Both the position numbers and the translations under genes were made by a program. A DNA stretch of 36,826 nucleotides from JAHIGH01 sp964564035 (GTDB lineage: Bacteria; Patescibacteriota; Microgenomatia; Levybacterales; UBA12049): the NCBI GenBank assembly GCA_964564035.1, contig CAZLZN010000016.1, positions 1 to 36,826 on the forward strand. Reading direction: 5' to 3'. This document shows positions 7,515-16,118 of this stretch, piece after piece (positions within the stretch are counted from its first letter, which is position 1; every line of letters begins with the position of its first letter). The notes under the pieces were generated by a model, which saw only the letters and a list, made by a program, of their open reading frames with translations, did not search any database and was not told the origin of the DNA.

Positions 7515-7520
7515 ATTATA
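7515..7520 (-). promoter_or_regulatory. -10 box, likely leaderless start of the AlkD-like gene
   Basis: A perfect TATAAT on the minus strand ends 6 nt before the ATG at 7508. No SD and no good -35 are visible. A perfect GTAATATTAC palindrome (7558-7567) lies farther up in the divergent intergenic region. Confidence 0.55.
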
Positions 7521-7613
7521 CAAAAAATTGAAGAAAAAGGGGTATCCGGACCTAGCCGTAATATTACATATATTTTACAAATTTCTAATCAATGTAATAG
7601 AAAATGAACGTAT

Positions 7614-8333
7614 ATGATAAAAAAAGCAGCGGACAGAATTTTGTATGAGAATGATATTAAATTTGTTGTGCATTTATTTATTGAAGGGCTACTGCTGGTT
7701 TTGTTTCCGTTGTCGATTTTTTTAAGGTTTTTACTGAGATTTAAATACAGTTCTATTAAACGAAACAGCAAAACTCCTGTAGTTATTGTCGGACAATGGT
7801 TTACGCATAACGCTCTGCATTTGATTATGAAGAGCTTTTTGGAACAAAAAGGGCATCCGGTATTTTTGTTTAATTATTCAATCATGAGAGGAGGGATAGA
7901 GGACGGAGCGATAGAGCTGGAGAAATTTATTCTACAGAAAGAAATCCGAAAATGCATCCTCGTAGGGATAAGCACAGGTGCTGTGACGTCATATTTGTAT
8001 GCTCAAAAGCTCAAGGGGTGGCGCAGGGTTGCGAAAATAATCAGCGTAGGAGGTCCTTTCTACGGAACGCCGTGGGCTATTTTTTACGCATTTAGTCAAA
8101 CCGGGCGCGATCTACTACCAGGAAGCAAATTTATTTTGGAGATGCATAAGATGAAGAATCAGTATCCATCTAAAATCGTATCGGTTATTCCTATTTTTGA
8201 TGAATTTATTCCGAAATGGAGCAGTATTTTGCCAAATTCAAGAGTTAAACAAATTGATATAGCGGGGCACAACAATCTGCATATATGGTCCAGGGACGTT
8301 TTTAAAATAATTACTCAAGAAGGAGCTATCTAA
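7614..8333 (+). CDS. Membrane-anchored alpha/beta hydrolase (lipase-like)
   Basis: A 239-residue alpha/beta-hydrolase-fold protein. An N-terminal hydrophobic segment (about residues 17-42) probably anchors it in the membrane. The nucleophile elbow is GISTG at 118-122 (Ser120), followed by a GGPFYGTPWA loop typical of lipases. Likely acid and base are Asp196 (IFDEF) and His219 (AGHNNLH). It should be an esterase or lipase acting on a membrane-derived substrate, which cannot be specified. Its last 8 bp overlap the 3' end of the convergent phosphoribosyltransferase-like gene. No clear promoter or SD is seen before the ATG. Confidence 0.8.
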   Translation: MIKKAADRILYENDIKFVVHLFIEGLLLVLFPLSIFLRFLLRFKYSSIKRNSKTPVVIVGQWFTHNALHLIMKSFLEQKGHPVFLFNYSIMRGGIEDGAIELEKFILQKEIRKCILVGISTGAVTSYLYAQKLKGWRRVAKIISVGGPFYGTPWAIFYAFSQTGRDLLPGSKFILEMHKMKNQYPSKIVSVIPIFDEFIPKWSSILPNSRVKQIDIAGHNNLHIWSRDVFKIITQEGAI

Positions 8334-9102
8334 TTAACGTGTCAGTAAATAATTTGATTTGAGATGTAATATAATTAACTGCCTCTTTTTTCATTTGCTC
8401 TATATCAGGGTATTCATCGGATATTAAGTCATTGTATTTATATGTGAACGATGGGGGATCTGTGTCTATGTTTTTTTCTTTGACAGGCAGATCAAGGAGT
8501 AGATTTATCGCCAGTCTGTCTTCGAGTTTGTATTTATTTAGAAATGGTTTCAGGCGGGAAAATATTTCCGGGGGAATATTGTATAGGATTATATTTTTGT
8601 ATTTTGATGAATGCTTAATAAAAGGCGAGAATTTTATTTTTAAGTTGGCATAAGGCGGGCTCCAATTGAAGCCGCCGAATTCATCTGCTACAACTGTGCA
8701 GGTAATCAGGTTTGAAGCTTCAATTTCATTCAGATAAGTCATTAGCAAGGTCATTGAATTCTTGACCGTACTACCGTAGCGTATCTCGTCATCCACAAAA
8801 AGTATATTTTTGAGACTTTTCGAGTATTCCGCAAAATTTTCTTTAATATACGGCAAAAGTGCGGAGTTATCATACAGTTTTTTGTTATCATTTCCGATGA
8901 AGCGCATGATCGGCAGTTCTATTATCGGGGGCGGCATGATTTTTAGGGTCTCATAAATTTTAGCTGTTATCCAAGCTGAAGCCAGTCCTGAATTGCCTGC
9001 AGCAATGATCAGGTCAAATCTGTTTTCACGGATAAGATTTGTTATATGTATCGTGAACTTTTCCAGATAAAGGTTGGCCAAAAGTTGTAGTTCTTGATTC
9101 AT
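8326..9102 (-). CDS. Phosphoribosyltransferase-like protein
   Basis: A 258-residue protein whose first half has the type I PRTase signature: ILFVDDEIRYGSTV at about 100-113, corresponding to the PRPP-binding loop, with Asp104-Asp105 and an upstream AAGNSGL loop (34-40). Canonical loops read DDxxxTGxT; here the TG is replaced by YG, so PRPP binding or catalysis may be altered. The C-terminal 110 residues are not recognised. It could be a nucleobase salvage enzyme or a regulator or PRTase-like enzyme with another substrate. It is divergent from the ALG5-like gene; a TATACA hexamer lies 9 nt before the ATG. Confidence 0.75.
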   Translation of the reverse strand: MNQELQLLANLYLEKFTIHITNLIRENRFDLIIAAGNSGLASAWITAKIYETLKIMPPPIIELPIMRFIGNDNKKLYDNSALLPYIKENFAEYSKSLKNILFVDDEIRYGSTVKNSMTLLMTYLNEIEASNLITCTVVADEFGGFNWSPPYANLKIKFSPFIKHSSKYKNIILYNIPPEIFSRLKPFLNKYKLEDRLAINLLLDLPVKEKNIDTDPPSFTYKYNDLISDEYPDIEQMKKEAVNYITSQIKLFTDTLIR

Positions 9103-9151
9103 AAAGCACGGTGTATAGCTCCGGTCTTTATAGTATAGTATAATTCATCTT
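9103..9151. promoter_or_regulatory. Divergent promoter region, 49 bp
   Basis: The short gap holds both promoters. TATAAT at 9139-9144 lies 7 nt before the plus-strand ATG at 9152. TATACA (9112-9117, read on the minus strand) lies 9 nt before the minus-strand ATG at 9102. Both spacings predict essentially leaderless transcripts, and the two promoters overlap head to head, so they could compete for polymerase. Confidence 0.55.
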
Positions 9152-9910
9152 ATGAGCAGAGTTTTTTTATCCGTAGTTATACCTTGCTTTGATGAAATGG
9201 CAAATTTGCAGAAAGGTGTATTGGAGAAGGTAAAATTTTATCTGGAAAAGAAAAAATTAAATTATGAGGTTATTGTAGTTGATGACGGATCAAAAGACGG
9301 AAGTACGAAGTTTGTTGAGAATTTTGCCAAAAGCAATAAGAATTTTAAATTAATTAAGAACGTTCATTCGGGCAAAGCAGGCTCGGTGACGCGCGGAGTA
9401 CTTTCTACTAAGGGAGACTATGTCTTGTTTACAGATATGGATCAGGCGACCCCTATTGAGGAACTGGATAAGCTGATGCCTTTTGTAAAAAATTACGAAG
9501 TAGTAATCGGATCCAGAAGCGGCACGAGGAAAGGGGCGCCTTGGACAAGGATGCTTATGGCAAAGGGTATGATGACGCTGAGAACGATTCTGGTCGGTTT
9601 TAAGGATATCAAGGATACACAGTGCGGCTTCAAGTTATTCAGTAAAAAGGCGGCTTATGAAATATTCGGAAAAATCAATAAACTGCACAAAGGATACAGC
9701 GCGATTGACGGCTCAAATGTGGCCGCAGGATTTGATGTGGAGCTTTTATATCTGGCCAGATTGAATAAATTCAAAATAAAAGAAGTGCCTGTTAACTGGC
9801 TTTTTGTGGAGACGCGGCGCGTTAGTCCGATAAGTGATTCAATAGAGGGTCTTAGGTCGCTGCTTATCATCAAAAAGAACGCGATGACCGGGAAGTATAG
9901 GGGACTATAG
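9152..9910 (+). CDS. ALG5/DPM1-like polyprenyl-phosphate glycosyltransferase (GT2)
   Basis: A 252-residue family 2 glycosyltransferase of the dolichyl-phosphate glucosyl/mannosyltransferase type. VVIPCFDE (8-15), the nucleotide-sugar DDG at 44-46, the metal-binding DMD at 95-97 (TDMDQATPIEEL, as in ALG5), GSR at 121-123 and DTQCGFKLF near 155-163 are all present. It should transfer a sugar from a nucleotide sugar to a polyprenyl phosphate on the cytoplasmic face, making the donor used by GT-C enzymes such as those downstream. There is no C-terminal membrane domain. It is the first gene of the long plus-strand glycan block and has a leaderless-type promoter. Confidence 0.9.
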   Translation: MSRVFLSVVIPCFDEMANLQKGVLEKVKFYLEKKKLNYEVIVVDDGSKDGSTKFVENFAKSNKNFKLIKNVHSGKAGSVTRGVLSTKGDYVLFTDMDQATPIEELDKLMPFVKNYEVVIGSRSGTRKGAPWTRMLMAKGMMTLRTILVGFKDIKDTQCGFKLFSKKAAYEIFGKINKLHKGYSAIDGSNVAAGFDVELLYLARLNKFKIKEVPVNWLFVETRRVSPISDSIEGLRSLLIIKKNAMTGKYRGL

Positions 9911-9938
9911 TAGGGATTAGGGGTTAGTGTTTAGAATT
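9911..9938 (+). repeat. Degenerate 7-bp tandem repeat
   Basis: Four heptads follow the stop codon of the ALG5-like gene: TAGGGAT, TAGGGGT, TAGTGTT, TAGAATT. They nearly fill the 34-bp gap before the next ATG. Several units contain an in-frame TAG. Confidence 0.65.
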
Positions 9939-9944
9939 TTATAA

Positions 9945-11117
9945 ATGAAAAAGATTATAATTGGGGGATATTTGGTTACACTGGTTGGTTTGTTTTTGTA
10001 TTCTTTTACGCAAATAGATCTCAGCCTTACATTTTCGAGAATAGATTTTTTGAGAGAAATTGTTAAGAATTTTCAATATGTAGGGTACTTCAACAGGCCG
10101 CTCTCGGCATTTATATTTATACTCCTGATTGTTCTTCTGATAAATTTTTATCTGGGCTTGCTGATTTTGGTACATACCAAGCTTATTGATGAGAAAAATA
10201 TCCAAAAATTGATATTATTAACAGCAGTTATTCTGGTTTTTTCTTACAACGCATTTTCGCATGATTTATTCAACTATATTTTTGACGCGAAGATATTAAC
10301 TTATTATCAGCAAAATCCCTATGAGCATAAAGCTCTTGATTTCCCGGGGGATCCCATGCTGTCATTTATGCATTGGACACACAGGACGTATCCCTACGGG
10401 CCGTTTTGGCTTGGTTTGACCGCGCCTCTTTCCTATTTAGGATTTAATTATTTTTTGCCGACATTTGCTCTGTTTAAATTGCTTATGACATTTAGTTATT
10501 TCGGCAGTATTTATTTTATCGGAAAGATTGCCGAAAAAATTTCACCGGGACGGTATTTATTTATAATCAGTTTTTTCGCTTTTAATCCTTTGGTTATAAT
10601 TGAAAGTCTGGTATCGGCTCATAATGATATTGTGATGATTTTTTTCGCGGCCGGCGCGATACATTTTTTGATGTCGAAGAAATATGTTACTTCTTATATT
10701 GCTCTTCTTTTTTCAATAGGTATTAAATTTGTAAGCGGTCTTTTAATTCCGGTATTTTTGTTAATTAATTTTTTGCAGAAGAGTGGTAAAAAAGTAAATT
10801 GGGGTTATTTTATTTTCAGTATGATAGTTTTAATGACTATTGGTGTAATTTATGTATCATCGAGAACAAATTATCAACCGTGGTATTTATTGAATATATT
10901 ATTTGTCGGATCGCTATTGGCTTATCGTTATTATGTATTTTTTCCTCTTGCAGTTGTTTCTTTTGTTTCGTTATTTAATTATCTGCCGTATTTATATTTG
11001 GGTAACTGGGATCCGCCCGTACCTGAAATTATATTCTATATGAATCTGTTTTCGTATTTTGTAGCTTTGGCATTTGTGGGGGGATTTGCTTTTTATAATA
11101 AATCCAAAAAAGCTTGA
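9945..11117 (+). CDS. Polyprenol-linked mannosyltransferase-like membrane protein (GT-C, GT87/MptB-like)
   Basis: A 390-residue integral membrane protein with about ten hydrophobic segments. The first loops carry AFSHDLFNYIFDAKIL (about 103-118; acidic Asp107) and a YPYGPFW motif (149-155), which resemble polyprenol-phosphate-mannose-dependent alpha-mannosyltransferases (MptB/GT87, GT-C fold). Such enzymes take a sugar from a polyprenyl carrier on the outer face. The preceding gene encodes a likely donor synthase only 34 bp away, so the two probably act together. The exact sugar is unknown. No SD is seen before the ATG. Confidence 0.75.
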   Translation: MKKIIIGGYLVTLVGLFLYSFTQIDLSLTFSRIDFLREIVKNFQYVGYFNRPLSAFIFILLIVLLINFYLGLLILVHTKLIDEKNIQKLILLTAVILVFSYNAFSHDLFNYIFDAKILTYYQQNPYEHKALDFPGDPMLSFMHWTHRTYPYGPFWLGLTAPLSYLGFNYFLPTFALFKLLMTFSYFGSIYFIGKIAEKISPGRYLFIISFFAFNPLVIIESLVSAHNDIVMIFFAAGAIHFLMSKKYVTSYIALLFSIGIKFVSGLLIPVFLLINFLQKSGKKVNWGYFIFSMIVLMTIGVIYVSSRTNYQPWYLLNILFVGSLLAYRYYVFFPLAVVSFVSLFNYLPYLYLGNWDPPVPEIIFYMNLFSYFVALAFVGGFAFYNKSKKA

Positions 11118-11238
11118 ATTATTAACTGTTTTGCGGGCATACATGTGCGGAAGTGATCGTGTCTAGTTATATAAATGAAATTCGAATGCTATATGAGTAT
11201 TTGCTTCTGATTCTGCCGTTTATGTATAATCTTCTGGT
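11118..11238 (+). promoter_or_regulatory. Intergenic promoter before the PMT-like gene
   Basis: This 121-bp gap has TTGCTT (11201-11206), an 18-bp spacer and TATAAT (11225-11230). The -10 ends 8 nt before the ATG at 11239, so a second, leaderless transcription start inside block A is likely. No terminator hairpin is evident. Confidence 0.5.
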
Positions 11239-12762
11239 ATGGCTTTTTTCAGAAAGTATTCAGCCGCGATGCTCGCGCTTTTACTGATAATTCTCTATCT
11301 GGTAACGAGGCTAGTAAATATACTTGAATTGCCTATTTTTACCGATGAGGCTATATATATTCGTTGGGCACAGATCGCGCTCAATGATCCGGTCTGGAGA
11401 TTTATATCACTAACGGACGGGAAACAGCCTTCTTTTGTATGGCTGAATATGATATTTCTCAGGTTTATTGAAGATCCGCTTTTGGCAGGCAGGCTGGTAT
11501 CAACAGCGGCAGGATTATTTACGGCAACCGGAGTCTTTTTATTGACAAAGGAGCTATTTAAAAAAAGAATAATAGCTTTTATAGCAGTTATTATTTATAT
11601 CTTGTTTCCGTTCGCGTTGGTTTATGACCGGATCGCTCTATATGATTCTTTGATGGCGGCTATCATGGTTTGGGCATTGTATCTGGAAATAATGCTCGCA
11701 AGATATGTGAAGCTCGATCTGGCTCTGATACTTGGCGCAGTTATCGGTGCGGGACTTCTCACAAAAAGCATAGCGCAGTTCGCGATTATACTACTGCCTT
11801 TTTCGCTTCTTGTTTTTGACTTTAGTAAAAAGGATCTGCGTAAAAGGCTGGCGCGATGGGGATTCTATGCTATGGTCGCTACATTAACAGCCGGATTGAT
11901 AAATTTAATTTTGAGGCTTTCGCCATTCTACTATATTGTTGAGCAGAAAAACCATCTGTTTATTTATAAATTTGATGAATGGATCAGTAATCCGTTTGTT
12001 TCGCTGTTTAGTAATCTCAGCGCTTTTGAAGACTGGCTAGTTAGTTATGCTACTTTACCGTTTATTATTTTTGTTATTGCTTCTTTTGTGATAACCAATA
12101 AGTTCGCGAAGGAAAAAATATTGATTTATTTATGGTTCTTGATACCTCTTATAAGTACTGCGTTTTTTGGCCGGCTCGTGTACCCTCGTTTTCTGCTTTT
12201 TATGACAATTCCTTTGATAACTTTGGCAGCATATACTTTTTATAATTTAATAAATAGATTCGGGCAAGTTTGGGCAAAGGCAATGATAGCCTCTTTATTT
12301 TTCGCTATGTTTATAATTTCAGATTATTATATTATTTTTGATTTTAAAAATGCACCTATTCCGAGAGCAGATATCGGGCAGTTTTATTCCGGATGGCCAT
12401 CAGGTATAGGCGTCAGGGAAAGCGTGGAGTTTTTTGAGAAAGAAGCGGAGAATAAAAAAATATTTATCGGCACGCAGGGGACATTTGGATTGTTGCCGTA
12501 TGCTTTTGAAATTTATTTGAAAGATAATCCGAATATTGAAATATCAGGTTTTTGGCCGATTAAAGATACTCCGCCGGAGGAAGTTTTTAAAATAGCGGAA
12601 AGTAAAGTGGTTTATTTTGTTTTTTATCAGGAATGTCCATCCTGTAAGAATATAGGCCAGGCTCCGTCCGGCTGGCCGCTTGAAAAAGTGTTTGAAATAG
12701 AGAAGCCCGAGAAAAATAATTATTATACTGTTTATAAATTAAATAAAATTAATAATGAATAA
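11239..12762 (+). CDS. PMT/ArnT-like glycosyltransferase (GT-C, PMT_2 type)
   Basis: A 507-residue multi-pass membrane protein. The first periplasm-side loop carries the diagnostic acidic pair in FTDEAIY (Asp36-Glu37), with R24 in LVTRLVN ahead of it, as in PMT/ArnT-type enzymes that use polyprenyl-phosphate sugars. About 9-11 transmembrane helices are followed from about residue 370 by a soluble C-terminal domain with a CPSCKN cysteine pair. The acceptor may be protein, lipid or glycan. Its last 8 bp overlap the next gene, a second PMT-like protein. Confidence 0.8.
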   Translation: MAFFRKYSAAMLALLLIILYLVTRLVNILELPIFTDEAIYIRWAQIALNDPVWRFISLTDGKQPSFVWLNMIFLRFIEDPLLAGRLVSTAAGLFTATGVFLLTKELFKKRIIAFIAVIIYILFPFALVYDRIALYDSLMAAIMVWALYLEIMLARYVKLDLALILGAVIGAGLLTKSIAQFAIILLPFSLLVFDFSKKDLRKRLARWGFYAMVATLTAGLINLILRLSPFYYIVEQKNHLFIYKFDEWISNPFVSLFSNLSAFEDWLVSYATLPFIIFVIASFVITNKFAKEKILIYLWFLIPLISTAFFGRLVYPRFLLFMTIPLITLAAYTFYNLINRFGQVWAKAMIASLFFAMFIISDYYIIFDFKNAPIPRADIGQFYSGWPSGIGVRESVEFFEKEAENKKIFIGTQGTFGLLPYAFEIYLKDNPNIEISGFWPIKDTPPEEVFKIAESKVVYFVFYQECPSCKNIGQAPSGWPLEKVFEIEKPEKNNYYTVYKLNKINNE

Positions 12763-14449
12763 AAGGTATTTATTTTTTATTCTGCTTTTATCCATTTTTG
12801 TATTTGCTTTTATTCTGCGCTTTTATAAATTAGGGGAAATTCCAAACGGCTTATATCAAGACGAAACAGCAATAGGTTATAACGCATATTCCATTTTAAA
12901 TATAGGTAAAGATGAGTATGGCAAAGATTTTCCTTTATATTTTAAGTCCTTCGGTGATTGGAAGCTGCCCGTGTATATATATAGTACAGCGCTATCGATC
13001 AAAATTTTTGGTTTAAATGAATTTGCAGTCAGATTCCCCTCAGCCTTTTTTGGTTTTTTGACTGTCATAGTTTTTTATTTTTTTGTTAAGGATTTGTTTA
13101 AAGACAGGGGCTTAGCGCTTATTTCAGTATTTTTATTAACTATTAACCCTTGGGCTCTGCATTATAATAGAGCAACTTTTGAGGTTAGTATAGGACTGTT
13201 TTTATTTATTTTTGGCGGATATTTAATAAATAAATTTTTTAGAGAGAATAGGATGTTGTTTTTTTTCTCAGGCACATTGTTATATGTAATGGCTTTATAT
13301 TCTTATAATTTGACCAGGTTACTTGCGCCGTTAATTTATTTATTATTTATTTTTTACAACAAAAAGTTATTTAAATCTGCTCCGAGGCTTGAAATTTATT
13401 TGACTTTGATTTTGGCATTTATTGCAATTTTACCTTTTATACTCACAATTTTTATGAAAGGAGGCGCTTCTTCAGCATCGGGTACTCTAATTTTTTCAAG
13501 CTCTGCAGTTTATGCGCCTCTACTCGAATTCAGATCATATACAAGTAATTTATTTTTTAATCTTGATTTAATTCTATTCAATAAGTATTTTATGCTTATT
13601 TGGCAATATTTTGTCAATATAATAACATATTTTAATGTTCCTTTCTTTTTTATAAGCGGGTCTGCTCATGGTAATCATGGTATAGGCAACGTAGGATCAT
13701 TTTATGTATTTGAAATATTTACTATAATTATCGGTTCATATTTTTTATTAAAGTCAAAAGATAATGGGAAAAATGTAATATTTCTATGGATCTTAATCGT
13801 AATCCTGGTTGCTTCATTGACGAGAGATGTTCCACATGCCACGCGAAGTTATTTTATGTTAGCGCCTTTAATAATAATATCGGCTGCTGGGTTTATGAAG
13901 TTATTTAATGCAATTAATAAGCTTAATAATAAAGTTTATAAATATCTTTTTACTTTAATTATAATATTTATTTTTTCATATAATATTTTTTATTATTTAT
14001 CTTCCTATTACTTAAGGTTTCCAATTTATTATGCAAAGCAGTGGAACAGCGCAGATAAAGAGCTGTCAATTTATATAAATAAAAATAAGAAAAAGTATAA
14101 TAAAATTATAATTGATGAACAATCAGATTTTAAATATACGTCTTACTTGTTTTATACTTCTTATTCGCCATCCGATTTTTTAAAAACAGTTAAGAGAACG
14201 AAGGATGATAGCGAAGGCTTTGTAAAAGTGTTGTCATTCGGTAAGTTTGAATTCAGAAAGATTGATTGGTCTGTAGAATCTCAGTACCCCGGCCAATTAA
14301 TCGTATTTTCGGCAAAGCATAAACCTGAAGGTATACCTGAAATACTTAGACTAAATTATCCGCAAAGACCTGTTGTGATATCGGAGAAAGAAAAATTATA
14401 CCAGTTTCCTGTTGAGGAGGGTGCTTATGTACTTGTTGAAACGAAATAG
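12755..14449 (+). CDS. PMT-like glycosyltransferase (GT-C)
   Basis: A 564-residue multi-pass membrane protein. After the first helix it reads RFYKLGEIPNG then QDETAIGYNAYSIL, with Asp36-Glu37 as the GT-C acidic pair. About 11-12 helices precede a soluble C-terminal region (about 440-564). It is a clear paralogue of the 32809-34497 gene: the pattern RFYxLGExPxG...DExxxGYNAYSIL is aligned residue for residue. Likely role: transfer of a sugar from a polyprenyl-phosphate donor on the outer face. It overlaps both neighbours, so it is translationally coupled. Confidence 0.8.
   Translation: MNKRYLFFILLLSIFVFAFILRFYKLGEIPNGLYQDETAIGYNAYSILNIGKDEYGKDFPLYFKSFGDWKLPVYIYSTALSIKIFGLNEFAVRFPSAFFGFLTVIVFYFFVKDLFKDRGLALISVFLLTINPWALHYNRATFEVSIGLFLFIFGGYLINKFFRENRMLFFFSGTLLYVMALYSYNLTRLLAPLIYLLFIFYNKKLFKSAPRLEIYLTLILAFIAILPFILTIFMKGGASSASGTLIFSSSAVYAPLLEFRSYTSNLFFNLDLILFNKYFMLIWQYFVNIITYFNVPFFFISGSAHGNHGIGNVGSFYVFEIFTIIIGSYFLLKSKDNGKNVIFLWILIVILVASLTRDVPHATRSYFMLAPLIIISAAGFMKLFNAINKLNNKVYKYLFTLIIIFIFSYNIFYYLSSYYLRFPIYYAKQWNSADKELSIYINKNKKKYNKIIIDEQSDFKYTSYLFYTSYSPSDFLKTVKRTKDDSEGFVKVLSFGKFEFRKIDWSVESQYPGQLIVFSAKHKPEGIPEILRLNYPQRPVVISEKEKLYQFPVEEGAYVLVETK
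14415..14420 (+). promoter_or_regulatory. Shine-Dalgarno sequence setting the start of the next gene
   Basis: AGGAGG lies 6 nt before the ATG at 14427, inside the end of the preceding gene. It is one of only two good SD sequences in the window and shows that the in-frame TTG at 14412 is not the start. Confidence 0.8.
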
Positions 14450-15986
14450 TATTTTATTTTTTTTACTGCTGATTTTTGTATTTCCGGCCATTATATATCT
14501 ATTTAGCAGCGGCTTTTTTGTGACTGATGATGGAGATTGGATGATAATCAGGTTTTCTGCATTTTATTCAGCTTTTAAGGACGGGCAGATACCGGTCAGG
14601 TTTTTGCATTCGTTAAATAATGGATACGGGTATCCGGTGCCTACTTTTTTGTACCCCGGATTTATGTATTTTGGATTGCCTATTCAAATAATTACTTCAA
14701 ATTTTGTTTTGACTATAAAAACTATTTTATTTTTAAGCATTATCGGATCAGTATTTTTTACTTTTTTTTGGCTGAGGAAATATTTTTCAGTTCCGGCCAG
14801 TTTTGCGGGGGCTGTGCTTTGCACTTATCTGCCTTATAGATTGTATGATCTATATACCAGAGGATCTGTCGGGGAATTATTCGCGCTGGCTTGGGTGCCT
14901 TTTGTCTTGTGGATGATAGAGCGAAGGAGTTATTTTTGGACAGCGATAGGAGTATGCATGCTCATAATCTCGCACAATACAATGGCAGTGCTATTTTTGC
15001 CGTTGATTATTGGATATATTTTAATAGGATTTTATGGCAAAAAAGAGAACAGGGGAAAATATCCGACTAAAAATGTTGTACCAATTTTATTAGGAGTCGG
15101 ATTATCTTCATTTTTTATAATTCCGGCTCTCTCTGAATTGAGGTATACGCAATTCGCGAACGTGCAGGTCTCAGATCCGTTAAAGTATTTTGCGGCAGTG
15201 GAGGTAACCGGATTTATAAGCTATTTGATCATAAGCGCCGCGATAGTAGTATATTTGCGCAGAAAAATAATTCAATCGAATCAGAAATTTTTATTTTTAT
15301 ATTTTTTTGTATTAAGTGTTCTAGCTGTAAATTTCAGCAGTCCCGCCAGTGCGTTTTTTTGGGAAATTATTCCGTCATCGTGGATACAGTTTCCTTTTAG
15401 ATTGCTGTCGGTACTGCTTGTTGCTGTTCCGTTTTTAACTGCTTTTTTGATAGACAGGCTGAAGAAAACGGGTAAATTATTTATAATATTTATAATTACT
15501 GTCGTAGGAGTGATGTCTGCTTTGCCGTTTATATCACCCAAGGATTTTTTTGTAAAAGACGACAGCTATTATTTTACTAACCAGGCCACAACGACTGTCA
15601 GAGATGAGTATATGCCGTTATGGGTCAAGGAAAAGGCGTTTAAATCGTCTGATGAAAAGATCGAGGTTTTATCCGGACAGGCAGTTATAAAAAATGTTTT
15701 TTATAATAATTCTAAAATCACATTTGAAGCCATTTCTCAAGACGATGCAGTAATTCGTGTAAATACGCTTTTTTGGCCGGGGTGGAGAGCAACCGTTGAT
15801 GGAGAGCCTATCAGTATTAATTATGATAATGATAAGGGAGTGATGGATTTGAGGTTAGATCAGGGAGTAAGCAAAGTTGAAATTAATTTTGGCGAGACTC
15901 CACTTAGATTAGTTGCAAATTTAATTTCTATAATGAGTTTTGTTTTACTCACATATTATACCAGGCGTAAAGGATTTAATAGATAA
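14427..15986 (+). CDS. 6-pyruvoyl-tetrahydropterin synthase-related membrane protein (GT-C-like)
   Basis: A 519-residue multi-pass protein of the membrane family annotated as PTPS-related (PF10131); despite the name it is not a pterin synthase and resembles GT-C glycosyltransferases. TDDGDW (33-38) lies in the first external loop, followed by DGQIPVRF and NNGYGYP. The C-terminal soluble domain contains FWPGWRATVDG, a motif shared with other proteins here, and ends in a final helix. The start is the ATG at 14427, with AGGAGG just upstream; it overlaps the previous gene by 23 bp. The family's reaction has not been established to my knowledge. Confidence 0.75.
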   Translation: MYLLKRNSILFFLLLIFVFPAIIYLFSSGFFVTDDGDWMIIRFSAFYSAFKDGQIPVRFLHSLNNGYGYPVPTFLYPGFMYFGLPIQIITSNFVLTIKTILFLSIIGSVFFTFFWLRKYFSVPASFAGAVLCTYLPYRLYDLYTRGSVGELFALAWVPFVLWMIERRSYFWTAIGVCMLIISHNTMAVLFLPLIIGYILIGFYGKKENRGKYPTKNVVPILLGVGLSSFFIIPALSELRYTQFANVQVSDPLKYFAAVEVTGFISYLIISAAIVVYLRRKIIQSNQKFLFLYFFVLSVLAVNFSSPASAFFWEIIPSSWIQFPFRLLSVLLVAVPFLTAFLIDRLKKTGKLFIIFIITVVGVMSALPFISPKDFFVKDDSYYFTNQATTTVRDEYMPLWVKEKAFKSSDEKIEVLSGQAVIKNVFYNNSKITFEAISQDDAVIRVNTLFWPGWRATVDGEPISINYDNDKGVMDLRLDQGVSKVEINFGETPLRLVANLISIMSFVLLTYYTRRKGFNR

Positions 15987-16118
15987 GGCTTTTGCAAAAT
16001 AAATTGATTTATCTAAAGATTGCTTCCCCCGCTAATCGGGGTCACAGTGGCAATTGTGCGAAGGCGGTATCGGTTTAGTTCTGTAAAAAATAGAAGTATA
16101 ATTGAGGAAGATACATAT
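15987..16118 (+). promoter_or_regulatory. Intergenic region with GC hairpin, promoter and SD
   Basis: This 132-bp gap contains a perfect stem CCCCG-CTAAT-CGGGG (16027-16041) in a GC-rich patch unlike its surroundings; no T-run follows, so it is not a standard terminator. TATAAT lies at 16097-16102, and GAGGAAG (16104-16110) sits 8 nt before the ATG at 16119. Confidence 0.5.

Noticed and set aside
7508..7523. TTG start five codons upstream of the AlkD-like ATG
   Set aside because: A perfect TATAAT box would lie within the coding region; the ATG at 7508 sits 6 nt after that box, as in other genes here.
16020..16118. 33-residue N-terminal extension of the second PTPS-related protein
   Set aside because: It begins at TTG, is read from a GC-rich hairpin patch and is hydrophilic; the ATG at 16119 has a good SD and starts a membrane helix.
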